Source of the DNA: Acidithiobacillus sulfuriphilus
Lineage (GTDB): Bacteria; Pseudomonadota; Gammaproteobacteria; Acidithiobacillales; Acidithiobacillaceae
NCBI RefSeq assembly: GCF_003721225.1
Contig: NZ_RIZI01000192.1
Coordinates: 3,064 to 67,063, forward strand
Reading direction: 5' to 3'
Length of the DNA: 64,000 bases
Positions 50,267-60,550 of this stretch are shown here, one piece after another (position 1 is the stretch's first letter; every line of letters starts with the position of its first letter). Made by a program: the position numbers and the translations under genes. The notes below the pieces were generated by a model, which did no database searches, had not been told where the DNA came from, and saw nothing but the letters and a program-made list of their open reading frames with translations.

Positions 50267-51022
50267 ATGCAATACGACTGGACCACCTTTGTCCTGGAAA
50301 TCATCAATTTCCTGGTACTGGTATGGCTTCTCAAACACTTCCTGTACCGCCCGGTGATGGGCGCCATCGCCCGCCGTCAGGCCGCCGTGGAACAAAGCAT
50401 TGCGGAGGCACAAACCCGGGAGCGGGAGGCCCGGGCATTGAAAACCCAGTACGAAAATCGTCTGGTAAGCTGGGAGGCGGAAAAACAAAAAGCCGGCGCG
50501 GCGCTGCAGGCGGAGCTGGAAGCCGAGCATGGGCGCCGCGTCTATGCCCTGGATGCAGAAATCCAAACAGAGCGCGCCCGGCGCCAGGCCTTGGCGGAAC
50601 ATCAGGAGGAGGAGCGCCGGCGCGCCGCCGAGGAAGAGGCCGTCGTTCAGGGCGGCCGCTTCGTTGCCCGCCTCCTGGCGCGTCTGGCGAGTCCGGAGAT
50701 CGACGCGCGCCTCGCCGATCTGTTCATCGAGGATCTGCAACGCCTGCCGGAGGCCCAGCGACAGGCCTTGCGCACCGCCCTGACGGAAGACTCGGGGCCG
50801 GCAATCCGGGTGATGAGCGCCTTCCCTTTGGCCGAAGAACGGCAAGGGGCCATCCGCAGGGCCTTGGCGGAGCTGGCCGGGCGGGATATCCCCTGCGCAT
50901 TCGCGGTGGATGGCAGCCTGCTGGCCGGCATACAGGCCAGCCTCGGCTCCTGGGTGCTCTCCGCCGATCTGCGCGACGAACTGCGCTTTTTTACGGAAGT
51001 GGCCCCCCATGGCAGCGACTGA
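50267..51022 (+). CDS. atpF: N-type ATPase subunit b
   Basis: The 251-residue product has one N-terminal helix ([25 protein letters not shown]). A long charged coiled coil follows ([21 protein letters not shown] and [20 protein letters not shown]). It is longer than the usual 156-residue b subunit and fits N-ATPase b, whose C-terminal part may take the role of the missing delta subunit. It overlaps atpA by 14 bases. Confidence 0.86.
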   Translation: MQYDWTTFVLEIINFLVLVWLLKHFLYRPVMGAIARRQAAVEQSIAEAQTREREARALKTQYENRLVSWEAEKQKAGAALQAELEAEHGRRVYALDAEIQTERARRQALAEHQEEERRRAAEEEAVVQGGRFVARLLARLASPEIDARLADLFIEDLQRLPEAQRQALRTALTEDSGPAIRVMSAFPLAEERQGAIRRALAELAGRDIPCAFAVDGSLLAGIQASLGSWVLSADLRDELRFFTEVAPHGSD

Positions 51023-52496
51023 TCCCCTGCCGGGCAGCGCGTCCCTGGCCCGCCAGGCACGCTGGCTGGAGGCTTACCGCCCAGGCTTACGGGTGGCCGA
51101 GCAAGGGACCGTGGTCGCCGTCGGCGACGGCATCATCTGGGTCCGCGGCCTGCCTTCGGCGGCCATGGATGATCTGCTTGCCCTCAGCGAGGGCAGCACC
51201 GCCCTGGTATTTCATCTGGGCCGGGACCTCCTTGGCGCCATATTGCTCAAACAGTCACCCGCCCTCAGCGCGGGAACCGTGGCCCACGTCTCCGGCCTGC
51301 GCCTGAGTATCGCGGTGGGCGATGGACTGCTGGGCAGGGTCATCGACCCCCTGGGCGCCCCCCTGGATGGCTTGGCCCCGCCCCGGGCCACGGCGCGCGG
51401 CGCCATTGACGCCCCCTCCCCGCCCATTGTCGCCCGCGACTTCGTCAATGAGGCCCTGTACACGGGCAGCAAGATCGTGGACAGCATGATCCCCATCGGC
51501 AAAGGGCAGCGCCAACTCCTCATCGGGGACAATGGCCTGGGGAAAACCGCCTTCGCCCTGGATACGGTCATCAACCAAAAGGGCAAAGGAGTCTACTGTG
51601 TCTACGTCATCGTGGGTCAGAAACGCTCCAGCGTCGTCAGCGTCATCGAAACCCTGCGCAACGCCGGGGCTCTGGCCCACAGCACCGTCCTGGTCGCCGA
51701 GGCAAGCGTATTGCCCGGTCTCAAATACCTGGCTCCCTTCGCCGGCTGCGCGGTGGCCGAGGCATGGATGCGCCAGGGGCGGGATACCCTCGTGGTCTAC
51801 GATGACCTCAGCACCCATGCGCGGACCTACCGGGAGCTTTCGCTGCTGCTCCGCCGGCCGCCGGGGCGCGAAGCTTACCCCGGCGACATCTTTTATCTCC
51901 ATTCCCGCCTCCTGGAGCGTTCAACGCATCTGAACGCTGCCCAGGGCGGCGGGAGCATGACGGCCCTGCCCATCATCGAAACCGAACTGGGAGAGATCGC
52001 CACCTATATCCCCACCAACCTCATCTCCATCACCGACGGGCAGATCTACTTCGAGCAGCGGCTTTTCGCCGCCGGCTTCCTACCGGCCATCGACGTCACC
52101 AAATCCGTCTCGCGCATCGGGGGCAACGCCCAGGATCCCGCCGTAAAACGAGAAGCCGGACGCCTCAAACTCGACTATCTCCAGTTTCTCGAACTGGAGA
52201 TATTCACCCGCTTCGGGGCGCGCCTGGAGGCATCCATGGAGGCAAAGATCCAGCGCGGCCGCATGCTGCGCGACATCCTCAAACAGGATCGCCTGACGCC
52301 CTGGGCCATTGAAGCCCAGTTCCTGTGGATGGTGGCCTTCAATGACGGACTGCTGGACGGCGTGGCCACGGAAGCGCTCCCGGCATTGCTGGCGGCTCTG
52401 CCGGCACGGGCCGCCGCCGGAGGGCTGACGCTGGATACGGCGCGGGAGCGCTGGATACAGGTTGCCACCGCCTGGATCCAGGAGGCCAAGGGATGA
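51009..52496 (+). CDS. atpA: N-type ATPase subunit alpha
   Basis: The 495-residue product is the non-catalytic nucleotide-binding subunit. The P-loop is [14 protein letters not shown] (usual GDRQTGKT), and other conserved stretches are [68 protein letters not shown] and [36 protein letters not shown] 51009 lies in the end of atpF. Gene order and divergence from the F-type pattern support the N-ATPase class. Confidence 0.93.
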   Translation: MAATDPLPGSASLARQARWLEAYRPGLRVAEQGTVVAVGDGIIWVRGLPSAAMDDLLALSEGSTALVFHLGRDLLGAILLKQSPALSAGTVAHVSGLRLSIAVGDGLLGRVIDPLGAPLDGLAPPRATARGAIDAPSPPIVARDFVNEALYTGSKIVDSMIPIGKGQRQLLIGDNGLGKTAFALDTVINQKGKGVYCVYVIVGQKRSSVVSVIETLRNAGALAHSTVLVAEASVLPGLKYLAPFAGCAVAEAWMRQGRDTLVVYDDLSTHARTYRELSLLLRRPPGREAYPGDIFYLHSRLLERSTHLNAAQGGGSMTALPIIETELGEIATYIPTNLISITDGQIYFEQRLFAAGFLPAIDVTKSVSRIGGNAQDPAVKREAGRLKLDYLQFLELEIFTRFGARLEASMEAKIQRGRMLRDILKQDRLTPWAIEAQFLWMVAFNDGLLDGVATEALPALLAALPARAAAGGLTLDTARERWIQVATAWIQEAKG

Positions 52497-53386
52497 GCAA
52501 GGGTCACGACCTGGCCGATCACCTGCGGGCCCTGGACGACATTCACGGCGTGATGAGCGCCATGAAAAATCTCGCCTTCGCCGAAACCCGCAAACTCGCC
52601 CAATATCTGGAGGACCAGCAGCGGCTCTTCGCCGGCATGGAAGGCATGCTGGCCGATTTTCTGCGTTTCCATCCCCAAGCGCCCCAAAGGATGGGTGAGG
52701 CACGCACGGTATACCTGCTGATCGGCTCCGAGCGGGGTTTCTGCGGCGACTTCAATGAACGACTCCTGGATGCTTTCACTGCCCTCCGCCCCCAGCTCGC
52801 CGGGACCGGGCAACCCGCCGTCATCGCCGTAGGCCGCAAACTCACCGAACGCCTGGAGGGAGTGCTGCCCCTGGCCGCGCATTTTCCCGGCCCCAACGCC
52901 ACGGAAGAGGTCGAGCCGGTCCTCAGCCGCCTGGTGGCGTGGCTCGACCGCCAACGCCCCGCCCAAGGCTTTCTGCGCCTCGGCGTATTGCACCATGCGG
53001 AAGATGGCGGCGATGGCGTGCGCCTATCCATTTTTGCGCCCTTTCGGCATCCGGAGCGGGAAGCGCCGATCTTTTCCAACCCGCCGCTCCTGAACCTCCC
53101 CCCGGCGAATTTCCTCGTGGAGTTTGCCGATCATTATCTCCTCGCCGCCCTCTATGCCGTGCTGTACCGCTCCCTGATGGTGGAGAATCGGCGCCGCCTG
53201 CAGCACATGGACAACGCCACGCACCGCCTGGAGCAAAGGATGGAAGAACTGCGGCGACAGCGCAACCAGTTGCGCCAGGAAGAGATTACCAACGAAATCG
53301 AGGTGATCATGCTCGGCCAAACCATCCTGGATCCATCATCCCCCGCGGCGGAAACGGATTACCCTCAGGACGGAGAGAGCCCATGA
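52493..53386 (+). CDS. atpG: N-type ATPase subunit gamma
   Basis: The 297-residue product forms the rotor shaft. N-terminal coiled coil: [33 protein letters not shown]; central motif [21 protein letters not shown]-terminal helix [45 protein letters not shown]. The conserved EITNEI end is typical of gamma. ATGA-type overlap with atpA. It is the last gene of the operon, which has no delta subunit. Confidence 0.9.
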   Translation: MSKGHDLADHLRALDDIHGVMSAMKNLAFAETRKLAQYLEDQQRLFAGMEGMLADFLRFHPQAPQRMGEARTVYLLIGSERGFCGDFNERLLDAFTALRPQLAGTGQPAVIAVGRKLTERLEGVLPLAAHFPGPNATEEVEPVLSRLVAWLDRQRPAQGFLRLGVLHHAEDGGDGVRLSIFAPFRHPEREAPIFSNPPLLNLPPANFLVEFADHYLLAALYAVLYRSLMVENRRRLQHMDNATHRLEQRMEELRRQRNQLRQEEITNEIEVIMLGQTILDPSSPAAETDYPQDGESP

Positions 53387-53399
53387 ACCATTGACCGAC

Positions 53400-53456
53400 G
53401 GGCAGTTCGAACAACGGCAAGTGAGTTGTCGGGATGGGAAATTTTTCAAACTGCCC
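53400..53456. repeat. Inverted repeat after the N-ATPase operon
   Basis: GGGCAGTTCGAA (53400-53411) pairs with TTCAAACTGCCC (53445-53456) with one mismatch. A nested CAAC/GTTG pair lies in the loop. It sits 14 bases after atpG and could form a transcript-end hairpin; no T-run follows. The remaining sequence to 53586 has no gene I can support. Confidence 0.5.
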
Positions 53457-53503
53457 CAACGCAAGCAATCGGCCCGGAGAAGCCCTGCAATGCGCGACAC
53501 CCC

Positions 53504-53533
53504 ATGAAGTCCTTGCACATGAAGTCCTTGCAC
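53504..53533. repeat. Tandem 15-base direct repeat
   Basis: ATGAAGTCCTTGCAC occurs twice without a gap (53504-53518 and 53519-53533) upstream of the DUF502 gene. It looks like a local duplication and may affect the 5' region of that transcript. Confidence 0.7.
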
Positions 53534-53586
53534 TCTGCAACGACCCTGTTATCCTCATAGCATTTTAGACGCCGTCAAAAATATCC

Positions 53587-54255
53587 ATGAATCTACCTAC
53601 CCCAGCCAGCAACAGACCCATTTTCCAGCGCTTGCATCTGCGCCGGTGGTTCGCTCAGGGCCTGCTCATCTCGCTGCCCATCGGGCTGACCATCTATGTC
53701 GTGCTGTGGATCGGTTCCTGGATTGACAGCTTCTTTGACGGCCCCATCCGTGCCATTTTCCATGTCAATATTCCCGGCCTGGGCATCCTGCTGACCCTGC
53801 TGACCATCCTCGGCGTCGGGATTCTCGCTTCCCACGTCCTGACGGCGTGGATCTTTGAGCGCCTCAACGCCTTGCTCGCCAGGATTCCCGTGCTGCACAG
53901 CCTCTACAGCACCATCCAGGAAACGGTTGGGCTCCTCTTCGGGGGCAATGACCGAGGCTTTCGCAGCGCCGTGCTGCTGCGCCAGGGTGGCGATATGGGG
54001 TATATTATCGGCCTGGTCACCCGCGACGACCTCTCCGAACTGCCCCATCTCCCCGAAGACTGCATTGCCGTCTTCATCCCCATGAGTTATGGCATTGGCG
54101 GCTTCACCTGTATCGTACCGCGGGACCGCGTGATCCCCCTGCCGGATCTCAGTCCGCAACAGGCCCTGCGTTTTGCCATGGCGGGCGGCGTTGGCGGGGC
54201 CAAAAACCGGGTGACGGGGCACCCTGACGCAGCCGCGACGCCCAGGAAGGAATGA
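53587..54255 (+). CDS. DUF502-family membrane protein
   Basis: The 222-residue product has two transmembrane helices ([24 protein letters not shown] and [25 protein letters not shown]). The DUF502 signatures [31 protein letters not shown] and [24 protein letters not shown] follow. The family is broadly conserved but has no agreed function; plant homologues (COV/LCV) affect vesicle trafficking. It is a single gene before galU. Confidence 0.82.
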   Translation: MNLPTPASNRPIFQRLHLRRWFAQGLLISLPIGLTIYVVLWIGSWIDSFFDGPIRAIFHVNIPGLGILLTLLTILGVGILASHVLTAWIFERLNALLARIPVLHSLYSTIQETVGLLFGGNDRGFRSAVLLRQGGDMGYIIGLVTRDDLSELPHLPEDCIAVFIPMSYGIGGFTCIVPRDRVIPLPDLSPQQALRFAMAGGVGGAKNRVTGHPDAAATPRKE

Positions 54256-54274
54256 CCCGGAACGCAATGAAATT

Positions 54275-54303
54275 TTGCGCTCCCTCCCGGGTCTTATTAT
54301 ACT
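54275..54303 (+). promoter_or_regulatory. Sigma-70-type promoter of galU
   Basis: TTGCGC (54275-54280) and TATACT (54298-54303) are separated by 17 bases. They lie 26 bases upstream of the galU ATG, which would give a 5' leader of about 20 bases. The -35 has two mismatches to TTGACA. Confidence 0.55.
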
Positions 54304-54328
54304 GCGCGCACTGCAACCGGGGATACTG

Positions 54329-55249
54329 ATGCCAGAAATTCGCAAAGCGGTTTTTCCAGTGGCGGGACTGGGTACCCGCTTCCTGCCCGCCACCAAGGCC
54401 AGCGCCAAGGAAATGATGCCGGTGGTGGACAAACCCCTCATCCAGTACGCCGTGGAGGAGGCCATCGCGGCCGGCTGTACTCAGCTCATCTTCATCAGCG
54501 GCCGCGGCAAGCGCGCCATCGAGGACCATTTCGACGTCTCCTACGAGCTGGAAAAGGAACTCGAACAGCGGGGCAAACAGGCCCTTCTGGAACAGGTGCG
54601 GGGCATCCTGCCCCCCGGCGTCAGCACCATCTTCCTCCGTCAGCCTTACCCTCTGGGCCTTGGCCACGCGGTGCTCATGGCGCGCCCGGTGGTCAACGAT
54701 GAGCCCTTCGCCGTCCTCCTCGCCGACGATCTCATGCTCGCCGAAAAGCCGGTACTGGCGCAGATGATGGAGCAGTATCGGCGCTTCCAGGCCGGCATCC
54801 TCGGGGTGCAGGAGATCCGCCGCGAAGACTCCAGCCGCTATGGCGTCGTCGAGGCGCGGCCCTGGGATGATCAGGTCTTCCAGGTGAGCCGCATCGTGGA
54901 AAAACCGCGTCCCGAGGATGCTCCTTCCAATCTCGGCGTCGTGGGCCGCTACATCCTGCCCGCCCGCATCTTCGATTTTCTGGAAAAAACCGCCCAGGGC
55001 GCCGGCGGCGAAATCCAGCTTACCGATGGCATCGCCGGGCTCCTCGGCGAACGCCAGGTCCTCGCCTATCGCTTTGGGGGGCAGCGCTTTGATTGCGGCG
55101 ACAAGCTCGGCTACCTGCAGGCGACCATCGCCTTTGGCCTGCGCCACCCGGAAGTGGGGGCCGAATTCACCCAATATCTGAATGCCTTGTGCGCAGAGCG
55201 GCAAGCTGTATCCGCCAACCCCCGGGGGGAAGATGCCCAAGGCGCGTAA
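54329..55249 (+). CDS. galU: UTP-glucose-1-phosphate uridylyltransferase
   Basis: The 306-residue enzyme makes UDP-glucose for surface polysaccharides. Motifs include [64 protein letters not shown] and [15 protein letters not shown] 54329 (MPEIRKAVF) is the family start; the longer frame begins within the promoter. It overlaps the rmlA start by 17 bases, so galU and the rhamnose genes form one unit. Confidence 0.94.
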   Translation: MPEIRKAVFPVAGLGTRFLPATKASAKEMMPVVDKPLIQYAVEEAIAAGCTQLIFISGRGKRAIEDHFDVSYELEKELEQRGKQALLEQVRGILPPGVSTIFLRQPYPLGLGHAVLMARPVVNDEPFAVLLADDLMLAEKPVLAQMMEQYRRFQAGILGVQEIRREDSSRYGVVEARPWDDQVFQVSRIVEKPRPEDAPSNLGVVGRYILPARIFDFLEKTAQGAGGEIQLTDGIAGLLGERQVLAYRFGGQRFDCGDKLGYLQATIAFGLRHPEVGAEFTQYLNALCAERQAVSANPRGEDAQGA

Positions 55250-56123
55250 AGGCATCATCCTGGCCGGCGGCTCGGGAACCCGCCTCTACCCCCTCACCCG
55301 GGCCGTGAGCAAACAGCTCATGCCCGTCTATGACAAGCCCCTCATCTACTACCCCCTGGCCACGCTCATGCTGGCAGGCATCCGGGAAATGCTCGTCATT
55401 TCCACCCCCGATGACCTCCCCCGCTTCCAGCAACTGCTGGAGGACGGCCAACAGTGGGGGATGCGGTTTTCCTATGCCGAACAGCCGCGACCCGAAGGGC
55501 TGGCCCAGGCGCTACTCATCGCCGAAGCCTTTCTGGATGGCGCACCCTCCGCCCTGGTACTGGGCGACAACGTCTTCTACGGCCATGAACTCAGCACTAC
55601 ACTGAAAACGGCCAATGCACGCAGCCACGGCGCCACCATTTTCGCCTATCATGTCGCCAACCCCACGGCCTATGGGGTGGTGGAATTCGCCGCCGATGGC
55701 CGCGCGGTCCACCTCGAAGAAAAACCGCACAAGCCAAGATCTTCCTACGCTGTCACCGGCCTGTATTTTTACGATAGCCACGGCAGCGCCCTGGCGCGGG
55801 AAATCCGCCCATCGGCCCGCGCTGAGCTGGAAATCACCGACCTCAACAACCTCTACCTGCAGGCGGGCCAACTCCAGGTGGAGGTCTTGGGCCGCGGCAC
55901 CGCCTGGCTCGATACCGGCACCCACGGCGACCTCCTGAGCGCCGCCCAGTTCATCCGCACCATCGAAGAGCGTCAGGGCCTCAAGGTGGCCTGCCCCGAG
56001 GAGATCGCCTTCCGCATGGGATATATCGATGCCGAACAGCTCGCCCGCCTCGCCGCGCCCCTGGATAAAAGCGGCTACGGCATTTATCTGCGCCGGATCC
56101 TGGCGGAACGGACGCTGCCATGA
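55233..56123 (+). CDS. rmlA: Glucose-1-phosphate thymidylyltransferase
   Basis: The 296-residue enzyme makes dTDP-glucose, the first step of dTDP-L-rhamnose synthesis. Motifs include [72 protein letters not shown] and [25 protein letters not shown] 55233 was chosen, as the frame upstream lies in galU. It overlaps rmlC by four bases. Confidence 0.95.
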   Translation: MPKARKGIILAGGSGTRLYPLTRAVSKQLMPVYDKPLIYYPLATLMLAGIREMLVISTPDDLPRFQQLLEDGQQWGMRFSYAEQPRPEGLAQALLIAEAFLDGAPSALVLGDNVFYGHELSTTLKTANARSHGATIFAYHVANPTAYGVVEFAADGRAVHLEEKPHKPRSSYAVTGLYFYDSHGSALAREIRPSARAELEITDLNNLYLQAGQLQVEVLGRGTAWLDTGTHGDLLSAAQFIRTIEERQGLKVACPEEIAFRMGYIDAEQLARLAAPLDKSGYGIYLRRILAERTLP

Positions 56124-56662
56124 ACTTTACTCCGCTGGCCATTCCCGAAGTGATCCTCATGGAACCCCGCGTTTTCGGGGATGCGCGCGGTTTCTTTCTG
56201 GAAAGCTGGAATCGGCGCAGCTTTGCCGAGCATGGTCTGGATCTGGATTTCGTTCAGGATAATCACAGTCGTTCCCGCCGCGGCGTCTTGCGCGGTCTGC
56301 ACTATCAGATTCAGCAGCCCCAGGGAAAACTGGTGCGGGTGGTCAGCGGCGAGGTCTTTGATGTAGCCGTCGATTTGCGGCGCTCCTCACCCACTTTCGG
56401 ACAGTGGGTGGGCGCCACGCTATCGGCGGAAAACCATCGCCTTTTATGGGTACCGCCCGGCTTCGCCCACGGCTTCTACGTCGTGAGCGAGGTTGCGGAC
56501 TTTCTCTACAAGGCCACGGATTTCTACGCCGCCGCCCATGAGCGCACCATCATCTGGAACGACCCGGACATCGCCATCCGCTGGCCCCTCCAGGGCGAGC
56601 CGTTGCTGGCACCCAAGGATGCGGCGGGCAGCCCATTGGTAGAGGCCGCATGTTATCCCTGA
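56120..56662 (+). CDS. rmlC: dTDP-4-dehydrorhamnose 3,5-epimerase
   Basis: The 180-residue cupin-fold enzyme has [74 protein letters not shown] motifs with the active-site His in LRGLHYQ, and [17 protein letters not shown]. It catalyses the third step toward dTDP-rhamnose. It is followed by a DUF3579 gene and a small membrane protein that separate it from rmlD. Confidence 0.95.
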   Translation: MNFTPLAIPEVILMEPRVFGDARGFFLESWNRRSFAEHGLDLDFVQDNHSRSRRGVLRGLHYQIQQPQGKLVRVVSGEVFDVAVDLRRSSPTFGQWVGATLSAENHRLLWVPPGFAHGFYVVSEVADFLYKATDFYAAAHERTIIWNDPDIAIRWPLQGEPLLAPKDAAGSPLVEAACYP

Positions 56663-56723
56663 ATGGCTCTCCCGTGAGCCGGGATACGCAAGTCGCCACG
56701 CTTCGAGAGGAGTATTCCGCAGC

Positions 56724-57053
56724 ATGATCATCATCGACGGTGTAACCGAAAGTGGAGGCAAGTTCCGCCCATCGGCATGGGCCGAAATGCTCATTGAAGG
56801 GGTAGGCCTCGCGCATTTCGGAGCCGATCACAAGATCCATTATCTGCCTTTCATCGAGCCCGCCACCATCAACGGCAATGCGGCCATCCTCATGGACGAA
56901 GCACTGGAGGCCGCGCATCCCGAGGCCTTCGCCGAGATCATGCGCTTTGCCCAGGAAAACAAGCTCCAGATACGCCATGAAGGAGGCAGCATGGCCTCCC
57001 GGTCCGCAAGCAGCGCGGCTCCCGCCTCTCCCGACAAACGACGCTCATCCTGA
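56724..57053 (+). CDS. DUF3579 protein
   Basis: The 109-residue product matches DUF3579: IIDGVTESGGKFRPSAWAEMLIEGVG, VHYLPFIEP-like segment (KIHYLPFIEPATINGNAAILMDEALEAAHPEAFAEIMRFA). The C-terminal 20 residues are low-complexity Ser/Ala. It is soluble and of unknown function. It lies inside the rhamnose gene group, with GAGAGGAG upstream of ATG 56724, and its stop overlaps the next start. Confidence 0.75.
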   Translation: MIIIDGVTESGGKFRPSAWAEMLIEGVGLAHFGADHKIHYLPFIEPATINGNAAILMDEALEAAHPEAFAEIMRFAQENKLQIRHEGGSMASRSASSAAPASPDKRRSS

Positions 57054-57478
57054 TGGCTGCTCCGACCGCCCGGGCCACCCGGCGTTTTGCCGCTTTTCTC
57101 TTTACCGCCATCGCCATCTATGGTCTCTGGGCCATTTTCCTGAGCATCCACACCATTGTCCAACAGGCACCGGTGCGCAGACATTTGTGGCTGGCCCTGG
57201 AAACCCTCCGCCAACTCCCCCCCGACGCCGATGTCGCTGCCGCCCAACGCAGCGCCCGGCTCCTGGTCGCCCGCTGGAACCAGATTTATCCGCACAATCC
57301 CTGCGGTACTGGCCCGGCCTTTGTGTTAGCCCAGGACCTCCCGGCCCGGCATGCCTGTCTGGTCAGCGTCGGCGTCCAGGGTGATCATCTCCGGGTCCGC
57401 GCTTACGATACCCAGGGTTATGCCATGGACAACATTTACGAAGCCCTCTATCCACCCCCTACCCCCAAGGTGGAATGA
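57053..57478 (+). CDS. Hypothetical single-pass membrane protein
   Basis: I do not recognise this 141-residue protein. It has one transmembrane helix (RFAAFLFTAIAIYGLWAIFLSIHTIV at about residues 11-36). A small periplasmic domain with two cysteines (NPCGTGPAFVLAQDLPARHACLVSVG) could form a disulfide. It lies between DUF3579 and rmlD with overlapping start and stop codons, so it is co-transcribed with the rhamnose genes. A role in polysaccharide assembly is only a guess from position. Confidence 0.6.
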   Translation: MAAPTARATRRFAAFLFTAIAIYGLWAIFLSIHTIVQQAPVRRHLWLALETLRQLPPDADVAAAQRSARLLVARWNQIYPHNPCGTGPAFVLAQDLPARHACLVSVGVQGDHLRVRAYDTQGYAMDNIYEALYPPPTPKVE

Positions 57479-58365
57479 TGCGCGTCCTGATCTTCGGTGC
57501 CGCAGGGCAAGCGGGCTGGGAACTGCAACGCAGCGCGCCCGCTGAGATGAGCATCCGGGCCCTGGCCCGGCAGGATGCCGATATTGCCCGACTCGACGCC
57601 GTCCGCGCCGCCGTGCAGCACTGGCAGCCTCAATGGATCATCAATGCCGCCGCCTATACCGCCGTCGATCGCGCCGAGAGCGAAGCCGCCAGCGCCTATG
57701 CCATCAATCGCGACGGCGCCGCCCACATCGCCCAGGCGGCACTGGAGGCGCACTGCCAGGTTCTGCACATCTCTACGGATTTCGTCTTTGACGGGCAAAG
57801 TCCCAGCCCCTACGCGCCCGACGCCAGCGTCCATCCCCTGGGCGTTTACGGCGCCAGCAAGGCCGCGGGCGAAGAAGCGGTTCGGCAAGTCCTCGGCGAT
57901 GGCGCCCTGATCTTTCGCACCGCCTGGGTCTACAGCAGCCACGGCCACAATTTCGTCAGAACCATGCTGAAACTGATGGCCGAGCGCGAAGAACTGCGCA
58001 TCGTGGCGGATCAGATCGGCAGCCCCACCTGGGCGGCAGGGCTCGCCCAAGCCATCTGGCGGGCCATCGGGACAAAAGATTTTCGCGGAACCCAACACTG
58101 GACCGATGCCGGCATCGCCTCCTGGTATGACTTTGCCGTCGCCATCCAGGAGGAGGCGGTGGCCTGCGGCCTGCTTGCCAGAGCCATTCCCATCCTCCCC
58201 ATCCGGAGCATGGACTACCCCACCCCGGCCAGGCGCCCCGCCTGCGCGGTCCTCGACAAGAGCGGCAGCTACGCGCGACTCGGCACCGCCCCCCACTGGC
58301 GCGTGGCCCTACGGGTCATGCTGCAAAAACTCCTCCCCGCATCGAGCCCGCGCCATGTCCGTTAA
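57478..58365 (+). CDS. rmlD: dTDP-4-dehydrorhamnose reductase
   Basis: The 295-residue short-chain reductase completes dTDP-L-rhamnose. It has RVLIFGAAGQAGWELQR, INAAAYTAVDRAESE, HISTDFVFDG and the YxxxK pair in GVYGASKAAGEEAV. The NADPH-binding GxxGQxG is intact. ATG 57478 was selected for spacing from AAGGTGG; ATG 57475 is one codon earlier. It overlaps rmlB by 11 bases. Confidence 0.93.
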   Translation: MRVLIFGAAGQAGWELQRSAPAEMSIRALARQDADIARLDAVRAAVQHWQPQWIINAAAYTAVDRAESEAASAYAINRDGAAHIAQAALEAHCQVLHISTDFVFDGQSPSPYAPDASVHPLGVYGASKAAGEEAVRQVLGDGALIFRTAWVYSSHGHNFVRTMLKLMAEREELRIVADQIGSPTWAAGLAQAIWRAIGTKDFRGTQHWTDAGIASWYDFAVAIQEEAVACGLLARAIPILPIRSMDYPTPARRPACAVLDKSGSYARLGTAPHWRVALRVMLQKLLPASSPRHVR

Positions 58366-59503
58366 CCCTCCTGCAGATCCCGCAAGTCGCCATAACCCCC
58401 AGCGCCTCCTGGTCACCGGCGGCGCCGGCTTCATCGGCGCCAACTTCTGCCACTACTGGCTGCAACAGTATCCCGATCAACCCCTCATCGTCCTCGACGC
58501 CCTCCGCTATGCCGGCAACCGCCACAGCCTCGCTGACCTCGATGCGCTGGCGGGCTTCCGCTTTGTGCAGGGGGACATCAACGATACGGATCTGGTCATG
58601 GCGCTCCTGCGCGAACACGCCATCGATACCCTGGTGCATTTCGCCGCCGAGAGCCATGTGGATCGTTCCATCCACGATCCCGACGCCTTCATCCGCGCCA
58701 ATATCCTCGGCACCCACAGCCTCCTGCGCGCCGCCCGGGCCGTCTGGCTGGACAGCCCCCGGGGGCCCGCCCCCCACCGTTTTCATCATATCTCCACCGA
58801 CGAGGTGTATGGGACCCTGGGCCCTGCCGATCCGCCCTTCACCGAGAACACCCCCTACGCCCCCAATTCGCCCTACGCCGCCAGCAAGGCCGCCGCGGAC
58901 CACCTGGTGCGCAGCTACCAGCACACCTACGGCCTGCGCACGAGCACCAGCAACTGTTCCAACAACTACGGCCCCTTCCATTTCCCGGAAAAGCTCATCC
59001 CCCTGGTGATCGTCAATATCCTCCATGGCCGGCCCCTGCCCATTTACGGCGATGGACGGCAGATCCGCGACTGGCTCTACGTCGAGGACCACTGCCGGGG
59101 CATCGAACGAATCCTCCGGCAAGGGGAGGAAGGCGAAAGCTATAATATCGGCGGGCGCAACGAATGGGCCAATATCGACATCGTCCAGCTCATTTGCCAG
59201 CACATGGACGCGGCCTTTGCCCAAAACCCCGGTCTGGCCCAACGCTTCCCCGCCGCCGCCCCGGCCCAGGGCCAGCCCTCCGCCTCCCTCATCCACCATG
59301 TCCAGGACCGTCCCGGCCACGACCGCCGCTACGCCATCAACGCCGACAAGATCGCGCGCACCCTCGGCTTCACCCCCCAGACCGATTTCGCCACGGGCAT
59401 CGCGCGCACCATCCGCTGGTATCTCGACCATCCCGCCTGGTGGCAAGGCGTCATGGACGGCAGCTACCAGCAGTGGCTCGATACGCAATACGGAGCGGGT
59501 TGA
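58355..59503 (+). CDS. rmlB: dTDP-glucose 4,6-dehydratase
   Basis: The 382-residue enzyme catalyses step two of dTDP-rhamnose synthesis. It shows LLVTGGAGFIGANFCHYWL, HFAAESHVDRSI, HISTDEVYGTLG with the Thr-Asp-Glu of the active site, the YxxxK in YAASKAAADHLVRSYQHTYGL, and YGDGRQIRDWLYVEDHCRGI. ATG 58355 was chosen; the upstream part of the frame lies in rmlD. It is the last gene of this unit, and the next gene is convergent. Confidence 0.95.
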   Translation: MSVNPPADPASRHNPQRLLVTGGAGFIGANFCHYWLQQYPDQPLIVLDALRYAGNRHSLADLDALAGFRFVQGDINDTDLVMALLREHAIDTLVHFAAESHVDRSIHDPDAFIRANILGTHSLLRAARAVWLDSPRGPAPHRFHHISTDEVYGTLGPADPPFTENTPYAPNSPYAASKAAADHLVRSYQHTYGLRTSTSNCSNNYGPFHFPEKLIPLVIVNILHGRPLPIYGDGRQIRDWLYVEDHCRGIERILRQGEEGESYNIGGRNEWANIDIVQLICQHMDAAFAQNPGLAQRFPAAAPAQGQPSASLIHHVQDRPGHDRRYAINADKIARTLGFTPQTDFATGIARTIRWYLDHPAWWQGVMDGSYQQWLDTQYGAG

Positions 59504-59575
59504 AGGACGCAACGGAATGACCGCAACAAGGATCTCCCAGGGGGAATTCCCTGACCATCCGGGAAAGCGCCGGCC

Positions 59576-60469
59576 TCAGCCTGCCCCTGTCGTTCCCTCC
59601 ACCAAAAAGGTCTCCCGATCATCGGCGGGTCGCGCCTGGAGATCCTCCGCCGTCATGCGCGCATAGATCTCGATGAGATAACCCGTCGGATCGCGCAGCC
59701 ACAACTCATGCAAGGGCGTGCCCTTCCATGTGCTGCGCGGCGGCTTGACCACCTCCACCCCCAGGGCCCACGCCCGCCAGTACGCCGCCACCACCGCCGC
59801 CTTGTCCGGCACCGCCAGACCCAGGTGATAGAGGCTGTAGGTATCCAGCGGCGCGCCGCGGTCATTGACCAGCAAGACCAGATTGAGGCGCAGATGGGGC
59901 ACGAGAAAGGTACTATAACGTGCCGCCCGATCCTTGGGCGCCACCCCCAGCAAGGCAGTATAAAACGTCGTACTCACAGCAAGGTCCGCCACCCGCAGGC
60001 TCATGTGCCATTCGCCGGCGCCGGGCACCAGCAGCGCCTGCCCTTGGGGTTCGTGAACGGCGACCTGCAGCTCCCTTAGTAAGCCGCGCACCCGCTGGCC
60101 GATCTCATCGCGAATCTCGCGGAAGCGTGCCAGCACCGCCGCCGCGTCCCCCTCCGCCCGGGCCGGGTCCTCGATGGGCCAGTGCACCTTGCGTACCTGG
60201 GGAGGCAGGACCGGGCAATGTTCATCGGCATGACCACAGACGGTGACCACCAGATCCGCCTGGAGCATCTCATCGGTGACGATCTTGGACTGCTGGCCGC
60301 TGATATCGATGCCGATTTCCGCCATGGCGGCAATGGCGCGGGGGTTCTTGCCATGGGCCTCGATACCCGCCGAGGCCGCGTCCACCGCACCGCCACCCAA
60401 GGCCCGCAACCACCCTTCCGCCATCTGACTGCGACAACTATTGCCCGTGCACAAAAACAAGACCTTCAT
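59576..60469 (-). CDS. arsC: Arsenate reductase fused to a VOC (ArsI-like) domain
   Basis: The 297-residue protein joins two domains. Residues 1-135 are a thioredoxin-type arsenate reductase: C7 in the CTGNSCRS loop (CX5R) and the redox pair C78 and C85 in VCGHADEHCP. Residues 152-272 are a vicinal-oxygen-chelate domain with H155 (EWHMSLRVADL), H215 (YHLGLAVPD) and E267 (LIEIYA) as candidate metal ligands. ArsI C-As lyases have the same ligands plus a Cys-Cys pair, which is absent here. It is the last gene of arsR-arsB-arsC. The VOC part may bind an arsenic species or act as a dioxygenase; its role is not established. Confidence 0.88.
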   Translation of the reverse strand: MKVLFLCTGNSCRSQMAEGWLRALGGGAVDAASAGIEAHGKNPRAIAAMAEIGIDISGQQSKIVTDEMLQADLVVTVCGHADEHCPVLPPQVRKVHWPIEDPARAEGDAAAVLARFREIRDEIGQRVRGLLRELQVAVHEPQGQALLVPGAGEWHMSLRVADLAVSTTFYTALLGVAPKDRAARYSTFLVPHLRLNLVLLVNDRGAPLDTYSLYHLGLAVPDKAAVVAAYWRAWALGVEVVKPPRSTWKGTPLHELWLRDPTGYLIEIYARMTAEDLQARPADDRETFLVEGTTGAG

Positions 60470-60550
60470 CCCCTTCTCCTTCGCCCCTAGGCGCGCATGA
60501 ATTCCGATTCGGATAAACCGAGATCCGCCGTTTTAACGAGAAACCAGCCA

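Noticed and set aside
53307..53558. Minus-strand open frame of 83 codons after atpG
   Set aside because: It overlaps the 3' end of atpG in antisense, has no family pattern, and its open frame probably follows from composition and the tandem repeat.
59576..60469. Calling the C-terminal domain an ArsI C-As lyase
   Set aside because: The adjacent cysteines that bind the organoarsenical in ArsI are missing, so only a VOC fold can be claimed.
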